64,000 nucleotides of DNA from Endozoicomonas gorgoniicola (GTDB lineage: Bacteria > Pseudomonadota > Gammaproteobacteria > Pseudomonadales > Endozoicomonadaceae). The DNA is taken from contig NZ_JAPFCC010000001.1 in the NCBI RefSeq assembly GCF_025562715.2, forward strand, positions 3,242,501-3,306,500, given 5' to 3'. Made by a program: the position numbers and the translations under genes. How positions within the stretch are numbered: position 1 is the stretch's first letter; each line of letters begins with the position of its first letter. Below are positions 35,175 through 44,799 of the stretch, piece by piece. The notes under the pieces were generated by a model. It searched no databases, was not told the origin of the DNA, and saw nothing but the letters and a program-made list of their open reading frames with translations.

Positions 35175-36629
35175 ATGTTTTACGAGGTGAACACACCTGA
35201 AGAAAGAGCTAAGGCTCTTAACGAAATGATTCGCTCAAGAGTTATTTCTTCATCATTAGACAGATCGAAACTGGAAGAAATCATATATATTCTGGTTGAC
35301 GATTGTCGCCGTTCAGCATCAGACAGGGGAGCATTAATATCATTAGCAAGTTTGGCCAAAGTTTGCTCTGTCGCCCGGATTGTTGAAAACTTTACTGCCC
35401 GACTTGTAAAAAGAACTACTATCTCATTGCCTGGTAGCTTTGAGGGTGTCCAAGAATTAGAGCAACGAACCTATGCCGCTAAAGCTTTGCGTTGGCTAAT
35501 GCCTGAAGAAGCCGTTCGGTTTGCTGCCAATGCGGCGATCATAGAAGAAAGCAGTGAAGTTGTTCGGGATGAGTTAGTAAAATCGCTCTTTATCCAATCG
35601 AACTCTCAGCATGATGCACTGTCTGAAATGCTCAGAGCGACAACAGCATTTGTTTATACTCTACGCAAGCAGCCTAACAAGGCAACAGAGAAAACTATTG
35701 CTAATAAGTTCCGTAAAGTGTTTTCCAGCTTGGGTAAGGCAATACATAATGTTGCTATTCCTTCGGGTGACTCTCCCGGCAAGATTCTAGCTGCATTGTT
35801 TGAGAAACCATTTGCTCATTTTCCAAGATCATCAGCAACTGCTGACCGGTATGACCTTACTGATGAGTGCTTAGCCGTCATTACGTGCCTCGTAAAAAGT
35901 CATTTCAGCCTGGCTATGGATGCCAGCAGCTTTCATGGCGCAATTAAAGTCAATCACTGGTATGCCAATCAGAGTTGGAAAGCTTTCTCAGCACAATCTA
36001 AAAACATACAGCTATTTTCCTGTACCCTTCTGGATGTACTTTTAACTCTGGCAAAGCTTGGGCACTCCGATGATCAGATTATGCGAGCCTTCGTTGCGAT
36101 ATCTGGTGGCAGGGAAAGCGCCAAAAAGAAATTGCTGGTTTTATCAAATGAACATTCTTCGATATCAGCTGAAGTCAAAGATTGGCTAGAACATGCAGGG
36201 GTCGTAAAGAGTTCCACACAAAAAATCTCTCAACCCAGCAAGAGTGAGGAAATGAATACTGATCAGCTAGTTGCAGACTTGTTGATCAGCGGGGGATTCC
36301 TCACTCCGAGGCTTAAATCTTTTGCCGAAATGGCATTACCCACTGTTGAAATGTTTGATCCTGGCGCTGCTGGCCAAATAGGTTCTTTAATAACTGCAAA
36401 TAAAGAGCTTTTATCACTACTGCAAAAGCTAATCCGACAAAGAAAGATGAAAACCAAGGGACAGCTTAATGAGCTACTGGAATATTTACCGGCTGAACAT
36501 GAACTCATTGAAGGTCATCGCCCTGGCGTACGTAAAGTCCGTTTAGTCAGGCCTGCTGTAGAAAAGCACGATAGCAAAAACACTCAACTTATTCGCAAAG
36601 CCTTGGTACGTGCCGAGGAAAGTATATAA
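35175..36629 (+). CDS. Helical protein of unknown function, first gene of Hsp70/helicase operon
   Basis: A 484-residue, mostly alpha-helical protein with no signal peptide or membrane helix. Repeated short helix pairs in the middle (for example AVRFAANAAIIEESSEVVRD and LLDVLLTLAKLGHSDDQIM) suggest a HEAT/ARM-like scaffold, but I do not recognise a family or a catalytic motif. Its TAA overlaps the next ATG by one base (TAATG), so translation is coupled. By context it is a substrate-recognition, scaffold or effector component of a three-protein system. Confidence 0.85.
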   Translation: MFYEVNTPEERAKALNEMIRSRVISSSLDRSKLEEIIYILVDDCRRSASDRGALISLASLAKVCSVARIVENFTARLVKRTTISLPGSFEGVQELEQRTYAAKALRWLMPEEAVRFAANAAIIEESSEVVRDELVKSLFIQSNSQHDALSEMLRATTAFVYTLRKQPNKATEKTIANKFRKVFSSLGKAIHNVAIPSGDSPGKILAALFEKPFAHFPRSSATADRYDLTDECLAVITCLVKSHFSLAMDASSFHGAIKVNHWYANQSWKAFSAQSKNIQLFSCTLLDVLLTLAKLGHSDDQIMRAFVAISGGRESAKKKLLVLSNEHSSISAEVKDWLEHAGVVKSSTQKISQPSKSEEMNTDQLVADLLISGGFLTPRLKSFAEMALPTVEMFDPGAAGQIGSLITANKELLSLLQKLIRQRKMKTKGQLNELLEYLPAEHELIEGHRPGVRKVRLVRPAVEKHDSKNTQLIRKALVRAEESI

Positions 36630-38425
36630 TGGAACTACAAACTGCAGAGCTTATTCTGCAAAATTTCCTGGATAGAATCGAAACTGATGTTCACTCCGGG
36701 CAAAAAAAATTACCCGGTATAGTGACAGAACTAGAAATCAGCTCACTTGAACTCGCTCTTGCGCAAATAAAGTCTGAGAATACAGAATTTCAGGATGGTA
36801 GACCAGACGACACTGAGGATGCTTCAATAGATAGTGCTTTTGCTACTGAAGTAGTTTTTGATGAGACATTCGAATTACCTGAGCTCGATATCACGTTGCC
36901 ATCGGTACACGTTGAAACAGATCTGGGTGAAAAACGACATGAATCTAATATTACTCTCAACCTGAAAAGCCTTGAATACGAGAGCCCTCGAAACCCGGAA
37001 ACATTTCTTTGCATTGACTTCGGTACAGCCATGTCTAAGGCCTGTATGGTTACTTATGATGATGGCTACGAAGAGTTATTACCCCTGCCTCTGGGAGCTG
37101 AGGCAGGAGAAAGTGGTTATTCATTTCCTATTACATCATCCGTTTATATAAGTCTTGATGGCAGACTGTATTTTGGCCAGAAAGCTATCGAAAAAAGTCT
37201 TGAGGAAAGTGAAAAAACTGAACATTCAAGATTCGATTCTCTGAAGACCTATATAATGAAACACCCTGAAGGCGAGAGCTTGACTGACATAGCAGCCACG
37301 CCGTTTGAACCATCGCCAACCGGTCTTAATGTAGGCGCGTTGATCGCATTTTACCTTGCGTATGTTACTGATCTCATTGATCAGACCATAGATAGCGAAC
37401 ATGGTATGGAGCCTTACACATTGAGACGGTTTGCCATACCCTGCTTTGAGCCAGAGCGAAGTCAGTGGGTTCAACGTGAGTTTTCGAAATTATTATCATG
37501 TGCCCAGGTCCTTGCAGATACTTTCTCTGAAGCTTGGGAAGATGGAATCACAATTACTGATGCCCTTGCAGCATGGCAGCAGATTTCAAAGCAACCTGTG
37601 CTCCCTGAATATTTAATCGATAGATCAGTAACAGAACCCCTGGCTTCAATTTCAAGTCGTTTGAGTCCGGATAAGGCAAATCAGAGTTCTGGATTGATGA
37701 TGGTGGTCGATATTGGGGCTGGTACGACGGATTTCTCTCTTTATCAAATGAATGTAAATTCTTCTGATAATCGATATTTAGCCATTGAAGTCGAAGATTC
37801 TAACTGGGGAGTTAATCTGGCAGGTGACCACATTGATCTGGTTCTGATCAGTCATATCCTTGAACAAGCAGATATTAATTCTAGCTCTCAGGATTACAAG
37901 GCAATTGTCCATGATCTGAAGCTTAAAGCCCGTGCCTACAAAGAGGAGCTGTTCAAGGAAAATGAAGTAACTGCTTATCTCTTTAATTTTGATTTAGGAA
38001 TTAATGTCACTCTCGACGAGTTTCTGGCTCACCCAGAAATACAGCGCTTTGAAAATGAATTGGAAAAAAATTTCAAAATTGTTCTGGAAAATGTTCATTC
38101 CAGTTGGCTGATAGACTGCCCTCAACGAAATATCGGTGTTGCAATAACAGGCGGGGGTGCCAGTATGCCAATGGTTAAAAAATTGACTCAGGGGCAAGTG
38201 GAAGCTCACGGAGTTTCGGTTACAAGAACATCCCCTAAAGCAATCCCTGCATGGTTGGAAGAAGAATATGATGATGACATTATTGGTGAATATCACCAGC
38301 TGGCAGTATCAATCGGCGGTTCACGACGGAATGTGATTGAACAGATGTCCAGTCGACAAGAGTATGCTGGATCTATGTCAAAACACTCTGCTGTCGGGCT
38401 TGGTATTGAATCTGGCTGGACATGA
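36629..38425 (+). CDS. Hsp70/actin-fold ATPase, second gene of operon
   Basis: A 598-residue Hsp70-like protein with an acidic N-terminal extension of about 120 residues. The nucleotide-binding motifs are phosphate-1 CIDFGTAMSKA (about 128-138), phosphate-2 VVDIGAGTTDFSL (about 357-369) and the adenosine motif AITGGGASMP (about 505). There is no recognisable DnaK substrate-binding domain or EEVD-like tail; the C-terminus is short and ends SGWT. It is not the housekeeping DnaK. It overlaps the helicase start by 4 bp (ATGA). A chaperone-like switch controlling the helicase is a plausible role, but that is inference. Confidence 0.87.
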   Translation: MELQTAELILQNFLDRIETDVHSGQKKLPGIVTELEISSLELALAQIKSENTEFQDGRPDDTEDASIDSAFATEVVFDETFELPELDITLPSVHVETDLGEKRHESNITLNLKSLEYESPRNPETFLCIDFGTAMSKACMVTYDDGYEELLPLPLGAEAGESGYSFPITSSVYISLDGRLYFGQKAIEKSLEESEKTEHSRFDSLKTYIMKHPEGESLTDIAATPFEPSPTGLNVGALIAFYLAYVTDLIDQTIDSEHGMEPYTLRRFAIPCFEPERSQWVQREFSKLLSCAQVLADTFSEAWEDGITITDALAAWQQISKQPVLPEYLIDRSVTEPLASISSRLSPDKANQSSGLMMVVDIGAGTTDFSLYQMNVNSSDNRYLAIEVEDSNWGVNLAGDHIDLVLISHILEQADINSSSQDYKAIVHDLKLKARAYKEELFKENEVTAYLFNFDLGINVTLDEFLAHPEIQRFENELEKNFKIVLENVHSSWLIDCPQRNIGVAITGGGASMPMVKKLTQGQVEAHGVSVTRTSPKAIPAWLEEEYDDDIIGEYHQLAVSIGGSRRNVIEQMSSRQEYAGSMSKHSAVGLGIESGWT

Positions 38426-40683
38426 TTTTTATGAAGGAATCCATCAAAAAGTTATTGTCCAATGGGCACCTTGATTTGAGGAGTATAGCTTCAGAACTGA
38501 ATTCGACCAAACGATCTCTCGGGGAAATATTACGAAATAATGAGGAGTTTGTCTGGTATTCAGATGATAAAACCTGGGGGCTCAGGGAGATAGCTCTTTC
38601 AAATAGTATCAGCAGTGACTCAACCTCGCATGAGCTCAAGGCCAACACCGATGATTTAGAGCCTGAAGATGCCAAATTAAGTAACCGACGAAAAAACCGC
38701 TGGAGAGTTTCTGATGGCAAAAAGCAAGAGCAGCCGTCACCAGCTGAAACTTCCTTGTCGCCAACTGCATATCGAATTCAGGAAGCCTTACGACTGGAGT
38801 CCGAAGCCACACCAAAGACTGTTCGATTAAAGATAAAAAAACGTGACAAAATCGGTGATGTCTGGAAGTTGGTCGTTACTCCGAACGATAAAATTTCAAC
38901 TACTATTGATGAATCATTGGAAGGAGCTGATGCTTGGTGGCCACATGATCAGGGAAATGGCAAGGCGGATGTGCTTGCTGTCTTACCTGAGGAAAGCACC
39001 ATACATCTCAGATATTGCAACCAAAACCCGCCTCAGGTAGATGAATGTATTTTTATCTACTTGCCGAGATACATTGATGCAATCATTGATATTTGGCGCA
39101 GTAACTGGGGAGAGAAAGCCATCTCATGGTTGAAAAAATCCACTTCTGATAACCAGTTTATTGAAGGTTCCACCCTCTCAGGCAAATATTTCCCGACTCT
39201 GCGTACAGGTCAGCAAAATATATTCGCCAAAGTGGGTTGGCAAATGTCGTATATGTGGGGACCGCCGGGTACAGGGAAAACTTTCACACTGGGAGCGTTG
39301 TTAGCCAGTTACCTTTTGCAGAATCCAGATAAAAAAGTATTGCTACTATCAACGACTAATACTGCTGTCGACCTGGCGCTGGTATCTATCGATAAGTCTT
39401 TAGATTACCTGCAACAAGCGCCTGAGCTGAGAGAATGGGTAAAGACTGCACGAACGCGCATAGCTCGATTGGGTAATAATTTCAAAGCATCTTATTACGA
39501 AAATCGAAATCACCTGATCCCAAACTCAGATAAAGCACTTCTCGATGAGTTGCGGAAACTTGAAGCAAAGGAACCCGACAAAGAAAAAATTGAGGAATAC
39601 TCCATCTGGAAAAAGGGGATAGAAGAGCTTCGCAAGAGAATAAAAGCTCATTCCCTATTGCTTTTAAAGCAATGCCAACTGGCAGCCCTGACCACCACCA
39701 GAGCATGCTTTACATTTGATGAAATTTCTAACTTCGAGTATGACCTGGTTGTGTTTGATGAGGCCAGTCAGGTAAGTATTCCTCATGCATTAGCCATTGC
39801 GCCTCTTGGCAAGCACTGCCTGTTTACTGGTGATCATAAGCAACTTGAACCTATTTGCCTTGCTGCAAAAAATCATCAACTGGCCAAAGACTGGATTGGA
39901 ACATCAATGTTCAAATTTTATCGGGATGCTTGTGATTGGTGCTGTATCCTGGATGAGCAGTCTCGAATGGCGCCTCAGATATCTGATCTGGTCTCAAACC
40001 TTTTTTACAATCAAAAATTGCATGTGGCTGAAGATGCGATTAATAGCTCAAGCTGGTTTGAGGAAAGGGCTGTCAATGATAGTTCTGTGCTGTCTGTTTG
40101 TAGAATAGAGTCAAAAAGCGGCTGGTCCAGTCGTTATAATGGCCCTCTCAGATCCGAGTCAGCGGAGAGGGTTGTTGAACAGGTGCAGCTTATGCAACAA
40201 ACCACTGATTTGGTCGACATTTTAGTGCTCACTCCTTTTAGAGCTCAGCGTGCTCTGATAAAGATGAAGCTAAAAGAAGTGGAGCTTGGAAAAGTTCATG
40301 TCAGCACTGTACACCGTTCTCAAGGCTCAGAGTATCATACCGTCATTTTTGATCCTGTTGATGGTGCACATAATTTCTTTATTGGTCGGGAATCGCTGAT
40401 AAACGTTGCAATTAGCCGAGCTAAGGCAAGACTGGTTGTAATGCTATCTAACACGGATATCGAAAATGAGTTATTTCACAGAATGGCATTTCTGATAGGT
40501 AGATCAGAAAACAAGATCGAGCCGATACAGGTATCACCACAACAATTGCTAGCTTCTCCAGCTGAGTGGCTAAATCAGTGGGTTGATTACAATGGTTGCA
40601 CTGGTCGTGTTGAGCATATAACAGACAGTAAATTGTTTTTATGCGATTACAGTACAGGTAAAACTCGTGCTTTCATTTTGTAA
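38422..40683 (+). CDS. SF1 (UPF1-like) helicase, third gene of operon
   Basis: A 753-residue protein. The N-terminal 50 residues look like a small winged-helix (IKKLLSNGHLDLRSIASELN), followed by a region of unknown fold. The helicase core has Walker A GPPGTGKTF (about residue 279), FDEASQ (446), TVHRSQGSEYHTV (about 630) and INVAISRAKARLVV (about 660), as in the COG1112/UPF1 group (AAA_11/AAA_12). A coiled-coil-like insertion lies between Walker A and B. It is coupled to the Hsp70-like gene by an ATGA overlap. RNA or DNA unwinding is expected. Confidence 0.9.
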   Translation: MIFMKESIKKLLSNGHLDLRSIASELNSTKRSLGEILRNNEEFVWYSDDKTWGLREIALSNSISSDSTSHELKANTDDLEPEDAKLSNRRKNRWRVSDGKKQEQPSPAETSLSPTAYRIQEALRLESEATPKTVRLKIKKRDKIGDVWKLVVTPNDKISTTIDESLEGADAWWPHDQGNGKADVLAVLPEESTIHLRYCNQNPPQVDECIFIYLPRYIDAIIDIWRSNWGEKAISWLKKSTSDNQFIEGSTLSGKYFPTLRTGQQNIFAKVGWQMSYMWGPPGTGKTFTLGALLASYLLQNPDKKVLLLSTTNTAVDLALVSIDKSLDYLQQAPELREWVKTARTRIARLGNNFKASYYENRNHLIPNSDKALLDELRKLEAKEPDKEKIEEYSIWKKGIEELRKRIKAHSLLLLKQCQLAALTTTRACFTFDEISNFEYDLVVFDEASQVSIPHALAIAPLGKHCLFTGDHKQLEPICLAAKNHQLAKDWIGTSMFKFYRDACDWCCILDEQSRMAPQISDLVSNLFYNQKLHVAEDAINSSSWFEERAVNDSSVLSVCRIESKSGWSSRYNGPLRSESAERVVEQVQLMQQTTDLVDILVLTPFRAQRALIKMKLKEVELGKVHVSTVHRSQGSEYHTVIFDPVDGAHNFFIGRESLINVAISRAKARLVVMLSNTDIENELFHRMAFLIGRSENKIEPIQVSPQQLLASPAEWLNQWVDYNGCTGRVEHITDSKLFLCDYSTGKTRAFIL

Positions 40684-40720
40684 ATCCTGCTCGACCAAAT
40701 TAAAGAGGCTCTTTTGAATT

Positions 40721-41085
40721 TTAAGTGGGTAAGCAGGATTTATTCACTCGGGTGAAGTCCAGCTTCTTAGGGTAGACATTAAGCACCACCCAGCATACAT
40801 AATCCCAGACGTGTACGCCCTGAGCATCCGTCCCGTGCAGGGTGTTCACGTTTAGCGTTCTGCTCCCAGAATAACAGAAGCTTTCTGATACAGGACATCA
40901 GACGCTTTCCTGACTCCATCAAAGATGAAATCAGGGGCTTTTACAGGTTGGCTGATCAAGGTGAGTTCTGCCGCTGGGAATACTGTTTTCTTGAGCTTAA
41001 TGTCTACCCTAAGTTGAGCGACTACGCCACGAAGCTCAAGCCACTTCAGGGGAATCCTTTTTGCCCCATACATCGCTCCAGCCAT
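40721..41085 (-). pseudogene. Disrupted gene remnant of unknown family
   Basis: Two minus-strand open pieces in different frames, 40852-41085 (MAGAMYGAKRIPLKWLELRG start) and 40721-40862 (containing GVHVWDYVCWVVLNVYPKK), look protein-like and adjoin. This suggests one gene tail broken by a frameshift. I do not recognise it. It lies between the helicase operon and an rve-type IS and may be its flank or an older relic. Confidence 0.35.
40766..41013. repeat. 19-bp perfect inverted repeat, arms 210 bp apart
   Basis: CTTAGGGTAGACATTAAGC at 40766-40784 recurs as its exact reverse complement at 40995-41013. Both arms fall inside the disrupted remnant, so they may be ends of a miniature element or an inversion scar. 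Confidence 0.6.
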
Positions 41086-41139
41086 ACCGCATGCATCATC
41101 CTCAGAAAAAGCCCCTGAAACCAGTATTTTCTAATCCCA

Positions 41140-42493
41140 AAATGAGCCTGAAAGAGGTGTCAAGCCAGTGCTTTCAGGCCTTTCGTTCAAAAATTGATTG
41201 AAACAGTGATTCTTTGGCAGCCTGTAGCTGCTCTGCTGCTTCATTATCGCTCATGCTGGTAGCTCTTGCCTCAAGTTCTTCAAGGGTGATTCCCTTTTTC
41301 AGGTATTTCTTGCAGTTTGAAATGCTTCTGAATTTTTCATAAGGAGTCATCATGTTTTCGTAACGATATTTTTTTCTTTCTTTGCCCTTCTTATCAACTT
41401 CCGTTTCAGCAAAGAAGCATGGCCGATGAAAGTTCAGATATGGCGTAAGGTAGTTTCTATTGAATTCATTTATCTCTGTCGCATACTTCTGAGGAATATG
41501 GGCATATCCGAGTATCTTTCTGATAACTGCGCCGTTCTTGCTTTCTACAAGCGCATTGTCGTTTGTTTTTCTCGCTCTTGATTTCGTAAAATTTATACGA
41601 AGCTTTTCAAGTAATTTGGCTACACGACCATTGATGTATTCAGAACCGTTATCTGAGTGAAAACCCCTTAATTTGAAGGGAAAAGCAGCCAGCAGTTCTT
41701 CCAGAACAGGGATGAGAAACGTCTCGCTGATCTTCTCAACAGAGCAAACGACTTGATACTGAGTAACCTCATCGACCGCATTGATATGGTATACGCCCTT
41801 CACTCTGTCCTTGTCCCCCTGATGCACAGTATCAATGCGAATGAATCCTGGCTGACCTTCCGGTCTGGGCTTGCGTCGTATTCCAATCGCCCTGTTTGTC
41901 GGTTTGGTAACGTCTTTAGGTGTCCTGATGTTACGGTATGTTTTTGACTGCCTCAGGTTGTATATATGCGAGACAGATATGTCCTTCAGTCGTACAAACC
42001 TTTGATCACCTTGCTCGTAGGCCCTTTCACAGAGCTTTTTGATAGCTGCACCATTCAGGCCATTGTGAAGCTGATCTGTAGCAGCGAGGAGCCTTATATC
42101 GGCTTTAGTGTACTGACGGGTAAAACCGTTGCTTGTACGTTGTTTTCGCTTCAAACGGCCTTGTGAGAGACAAGCGCTGATGAGGCGGGTGATTTGGGCT
42201 CTTGAGTAGCCTGTGGCGAGCGTTAGATACTGCTTGATGAGCCCTTTTTCTGACCGGGTAAGCGATTTATATTGGAAGTGCCTCAAAACACCTTCAACCC
42301 ATTGATAGCACTCATCTTTTGACTCCCACTCGGGTTCCAGTAATGGCGCTTGAGCGATTAGTTCTCGTACGTGTTGAAGGGTCTTAATGAGCCTCGTGTT
42401 CATGATTATTTTCATCCTGTAACCATGGACGATAGATCCAAAAGCGTGAGGCTCATTTCATGTTAGAAATACGGGACTCCTTTAGGCTCATTT
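41140..42493 (-). mobile_element. Insertion sequence with rve-domain transposase
   Basis: The outer imperfect inverted repeats share the core AAATGAGCCT: AAATGAGCCTGAAAGAG at 41140 on the left, and AGGCTCATTT (reverse complement) at 42484-42493 on the right, with a second subterminal copy at about 42450. The exact ends and target duplication are not resolved by eye. It contains one intact transposase gene on the minus strand. Confidence 0.65.
41174..42415 (-). CDS. DDE (rve integrase-core) transposase
   Basis: A 413-residue transposase with an N-terminal helix-turn-helix (YLTLATGYSRAQITRLIS) and an integrase catalytic core: D in FIRIDTVHQGD, D in FHSDNGSEYING and E in NALVESKNGAVIRK, giving a full DDE triad. 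It is of the integrase-core group often filed under IS481/ISNCY; the exact family is not settled. Frame intact. It sits within short inverted repeats. Confidence 0.88.
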   Translation of the reverse strand: MKIIMNTRLIKTLQHVRELIAQAPLLEPEWESKDECYQWVEGVLRHFQYKSLTRSEKGLIKQYLTLATGYSRAQITRLISACLSQGRLKRKQRTSNGFTRQYTKADIRLLAATDQLHNGLNGAAIKKLCERAYEQGDQRFVRLKDISVSHIYNLRQSKTYRNIRTPKDVTKPTNRAIGIRRKPRPEGQPGFIRIDTVHQGDKDRVKGVYHINAVDEVTQYQVVCSVEKISETFLIPVLEELLAAFPFKLRGFHSDNGSEYINGRVAKLLEKLRINFTKSRARKTNDNALVESKNGAVIRKILGYAHIPQKYATEINEFNRNYLTPYLNFHRPCFFAETEVDKKGKERKKYRYENMMTPYEKFRSISNCKKYLKKGITLEELEARATSMSDNEAAEQLQAAKESLFQSIFERKA

Positions 42494-42572
42494 CATATTG
42501 GAGAAGACTAAACCTTGCGAATGTTCAATTTATCACCAATTCTATATCGCAAATAAAATTGGGCAGTCACTC

Positions 42573-43046
42573 ATGCGAAGCATTATCAATCTCAAAGATG
42601 CTCTGAATCAGGCCAAACCGGATGATCATGTAGGCATCGCCATAGCCCCACTATCAGCCGGCAAAAATTTTTGCCTGTTCAGTGCTGAAATAAAGAGCGG
42701 TCATAAAGTTGGGTGCCACTATCATACTGAGGGTGAAGAGATTTACTCTATCCTGTCAGGCGAAGGTATCATCTACACGGCCAATATTGACAATACGGGG
42801 ACTGTGGGAGAAACCAGGGTACATACAGTGACCAGCGGAGACAGCTTTACCATTGAAGCTGGTACCGCACATCAGTTGCAGGCCACTTCAGATTTAGTAC
42901 TGATGTTTGTTTACCCACCATCACATATTGACTCAGACCGGATTATGATTCCGTCTATTATCTCGCAATCATCAAACCGTAGTTTTAATGGTAAAGGCAA
43001 GTTCGCAAACCAGTTCACAGCCTATTGGAGATTACTTCATTCATAG
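42573..43046 (+). CDS. Cupin-domain protein
   Basis: A 157-residue single-domain cupin. Motif 1 is GCHYHTEGEEIYSILSGEG (His-x-His, Glu) and motif 2 is GDSFTIEAGTAHQ, enough for a metal site. Substrate unknown. The ATG at 42573 is preferred to 42498 because the 25 extra residues lie next to the IS boundary and look non-native; the IS end is only about 80 bp upstream, so the natural promoter may be lost. Confidence 0.75.
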   Translation: MRSIINLKDALNQAKPDDHVGIAIAPLSAGKNFCLFSAEIKSGHKVGCHYHTEGEEIYSILSGEGIIYTANIDNTGTVGETRVHTVTSGDSFTIEAGTAHQLQATSDLVLMFVYPPSHIDSDRIMIPSIISQSSNRSFNGKGKFANQFTAYWRLLHS

Positions 43047-43066
43047 TCTTGCCTTTACTTTGCTGC

Positions 43067-43768
43067 TCATGACGAAGCAATGATTTCAGCATCAGCAGAA
43101 CAACCACCATAAAAATTAACCAGCCGTTTTACTCTTGGCCTGCCATTCGCCAGCCGGTGCCGATTTGTATCTCGCAAACTATAAACGCATCCACAATACT
43201 CTTGCTGATAGAAGGCTTCCTGCTTGGCCAGTTCTATCATTCGCTGGCTTCCACCCTGTTTGCGCCAGTTAAATGTCCAGTAGGTGATATCAGGATAACG
43301 GGATGCTGCCCTGACGCCTGAATCATTGATCTGTTCCATATTTTTCCAGCGAGAAATACCCAGCGTACTGGATATTACCGGAAAGTCATGCTCACTGGCA
43401 TACAGTGCTGTGCGCTCAAAGCGCATATCGAAACAAGCTGTGCAACGCTTGCCTCGCTCAGGCTCATTTTCCAGCCCTTTCACCCTATCGAACCAGTTAT
43501 CTTTGTCGTAATCAGCATCGATAAATGGCAGCTTCAGCTTATCGCAGAAGCGTTTGTTTTCATCTTTGCGTAACTCGTACTCTTCAACAGGATGAATATT
43601 AGGGTTGTAGAAATAGACGGTCTGCTCAATGCCTGAAGCCCGGATGGCCAGCATGACTTCTCCGGCGCAGGGGGCGCAGCATGAATGTAGGAGTACCCTG
43701 TTTACTTGCCCCGGCGTATCCAGCACTGGCCGATGGTATGAATCAATACTTAACGGTTGGCCTGCCAT
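43067..43768 (-). CDS. queH: Epoxyqueuosine reductase QueH
   Basis: A 233-residue protein of the QueH (formerly DUF208) family, which reduces epoxyqueuosine to queuosine in tRNA anticodons. The N-terminal HSCCAPC metal-binding motif is present, as are RCTACFDMRFERTA and the late EYCGC cysteine pair. It replaces QueG in many bacteria. It is convergent with the cupin gene, 20 bp apart. Confidence 0.93.
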   Translation of the reverse strand: MAGQPLSIDSYHRPVLDTPGQVNRVLLHSCCAPCAGEVMLAIRASGIEQTVYFYNPNIHPVEEYELRKDENKRFCDKLKLPFIDADYDKDNWFDRVKGLENEPERGKRCTACFDMRFERTALYASEHDFPVISSTLGISRWKNMEQINDSGVRAASRYPDITYWTFNWRKQGGSQRMIELAKQEAFYQQEYCGCVYSLRDTNRHRLANGRPRVKRLVNFYGGCSADAEIIASS

Positions 43769-43951
43769 AGTCTATCTGCCTGATTTGAACTCGAATATTG
43801 TGGCTACAGTATGGCAAACTCAGGGGTATCTGGCTTTCGGATGGGCTGTTTAGTACAAAGAAAGCTTCCGGTTCTGTGGATTTCCGTGGTGTCACTGTGG
43901 TCTGTGCCTGCTCTCCGTTATTCCCTCTGGGGACACGATCACAAGCTGTAA

Positions 43952-44539
43952 AAGCCCTTGATAGAAATGCTGAATATGTTTACTGGCATTGGTGGCTGCA
44001 CCAGCGATCTGGTGGATTTTGACCTGATGAACCTGTCCGAAGTCGATCCATCGTGGAATCATCCTGAACTGGCTGCCCTGCTCTCTCCGGATCTGGCGGC
44101 TTATGCCAACCCTGCGGCGATGAATGCCTGTACTGCTGACGGTCTGACTGCTTTGAATTCACAACCAATGGACAGCTTGCACTGGTGCGCTGGTAGTTGG
44201 GGTAATATCTATCCACTGTCCGGCTTTACCAGTACCTACGGACACTTTGCTGACAACACCAGTCTTCTGGCAACAAGAGCTTTAACCAAGATTCATCGCA
44301 TCGGTCTTGCTCGAAAAACCGTAGGTGAGGATGCACAGTGCCACAGTCGTATTACCCCCTGACTACCCAAAAGCCAGTACAAGATGAGCATGTTCTGGCC
44401 GGAACCGGAAAAACAGAAAGCCCACTGGATCGGTGCCTCTGCGGCAACATGGGGAATGCGTAGGCATCCGTTGGGTAAGGACGATGCGATGTATCTGGTG
44501 TGGCAATACCGGGATTGTTGCCAGACTGCCAATCAGTAA
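43952..44539 (+). pseudogene. traU: traU remnant (F-type conjugation)
   Basis: The frame reads GIGGCTSDLVDFDLMNLSEV, FWCAG-like HWCAGSWGNIYPLSG and TRALTKIHRIGLARKTVGED, all TraU features. An in-frame TGA at 44360 interrupts it, and after that homology continues in frame to LVWQYRDCC, the TraU end. The 5' half is missing or scrambled upstream of about 43950. TraU acts in pilus assembly and mating-pair formation of F-type type IV secretion. It is a relic of an integrated conjugative element. Confidence 0.8.
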
Positions 44540-44739
44540 ATCTATTTAGCTTGCTAAAGTGAACTCAAAACTGAAACAGAAAATTTGTGGCATAAACTCT
44601 GAAATAAGCTATGATTTCTGGTCGTTAGTATACTTCTCATTAAATATTTCAGTTCGATAAACAGATCCTTCCCCGTTAAGTCAACTACCCGCCCCAAGGT
44701 GCGGAATATGAACCATAGAGATTAAACTTCTAGCTCCAT

Positions 44740-44763
44740 TTTCCCCCACAATTTCCCCCACAA
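44740..44763. repeat. 12-bp direct repeat upstream of autotransporter
   Basis: TTTCCCCCACAA occurs twice back to back at 44740-44751 and 44752-44763, 37 bp before the autotransporter ATG. It could be a regulator site or a slippage duplication. Confidence 0.8.
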
Positions 44764-44799
44764 TCTATCGCTTGAACATTTTGTTTCAGGGTGTTTTTC

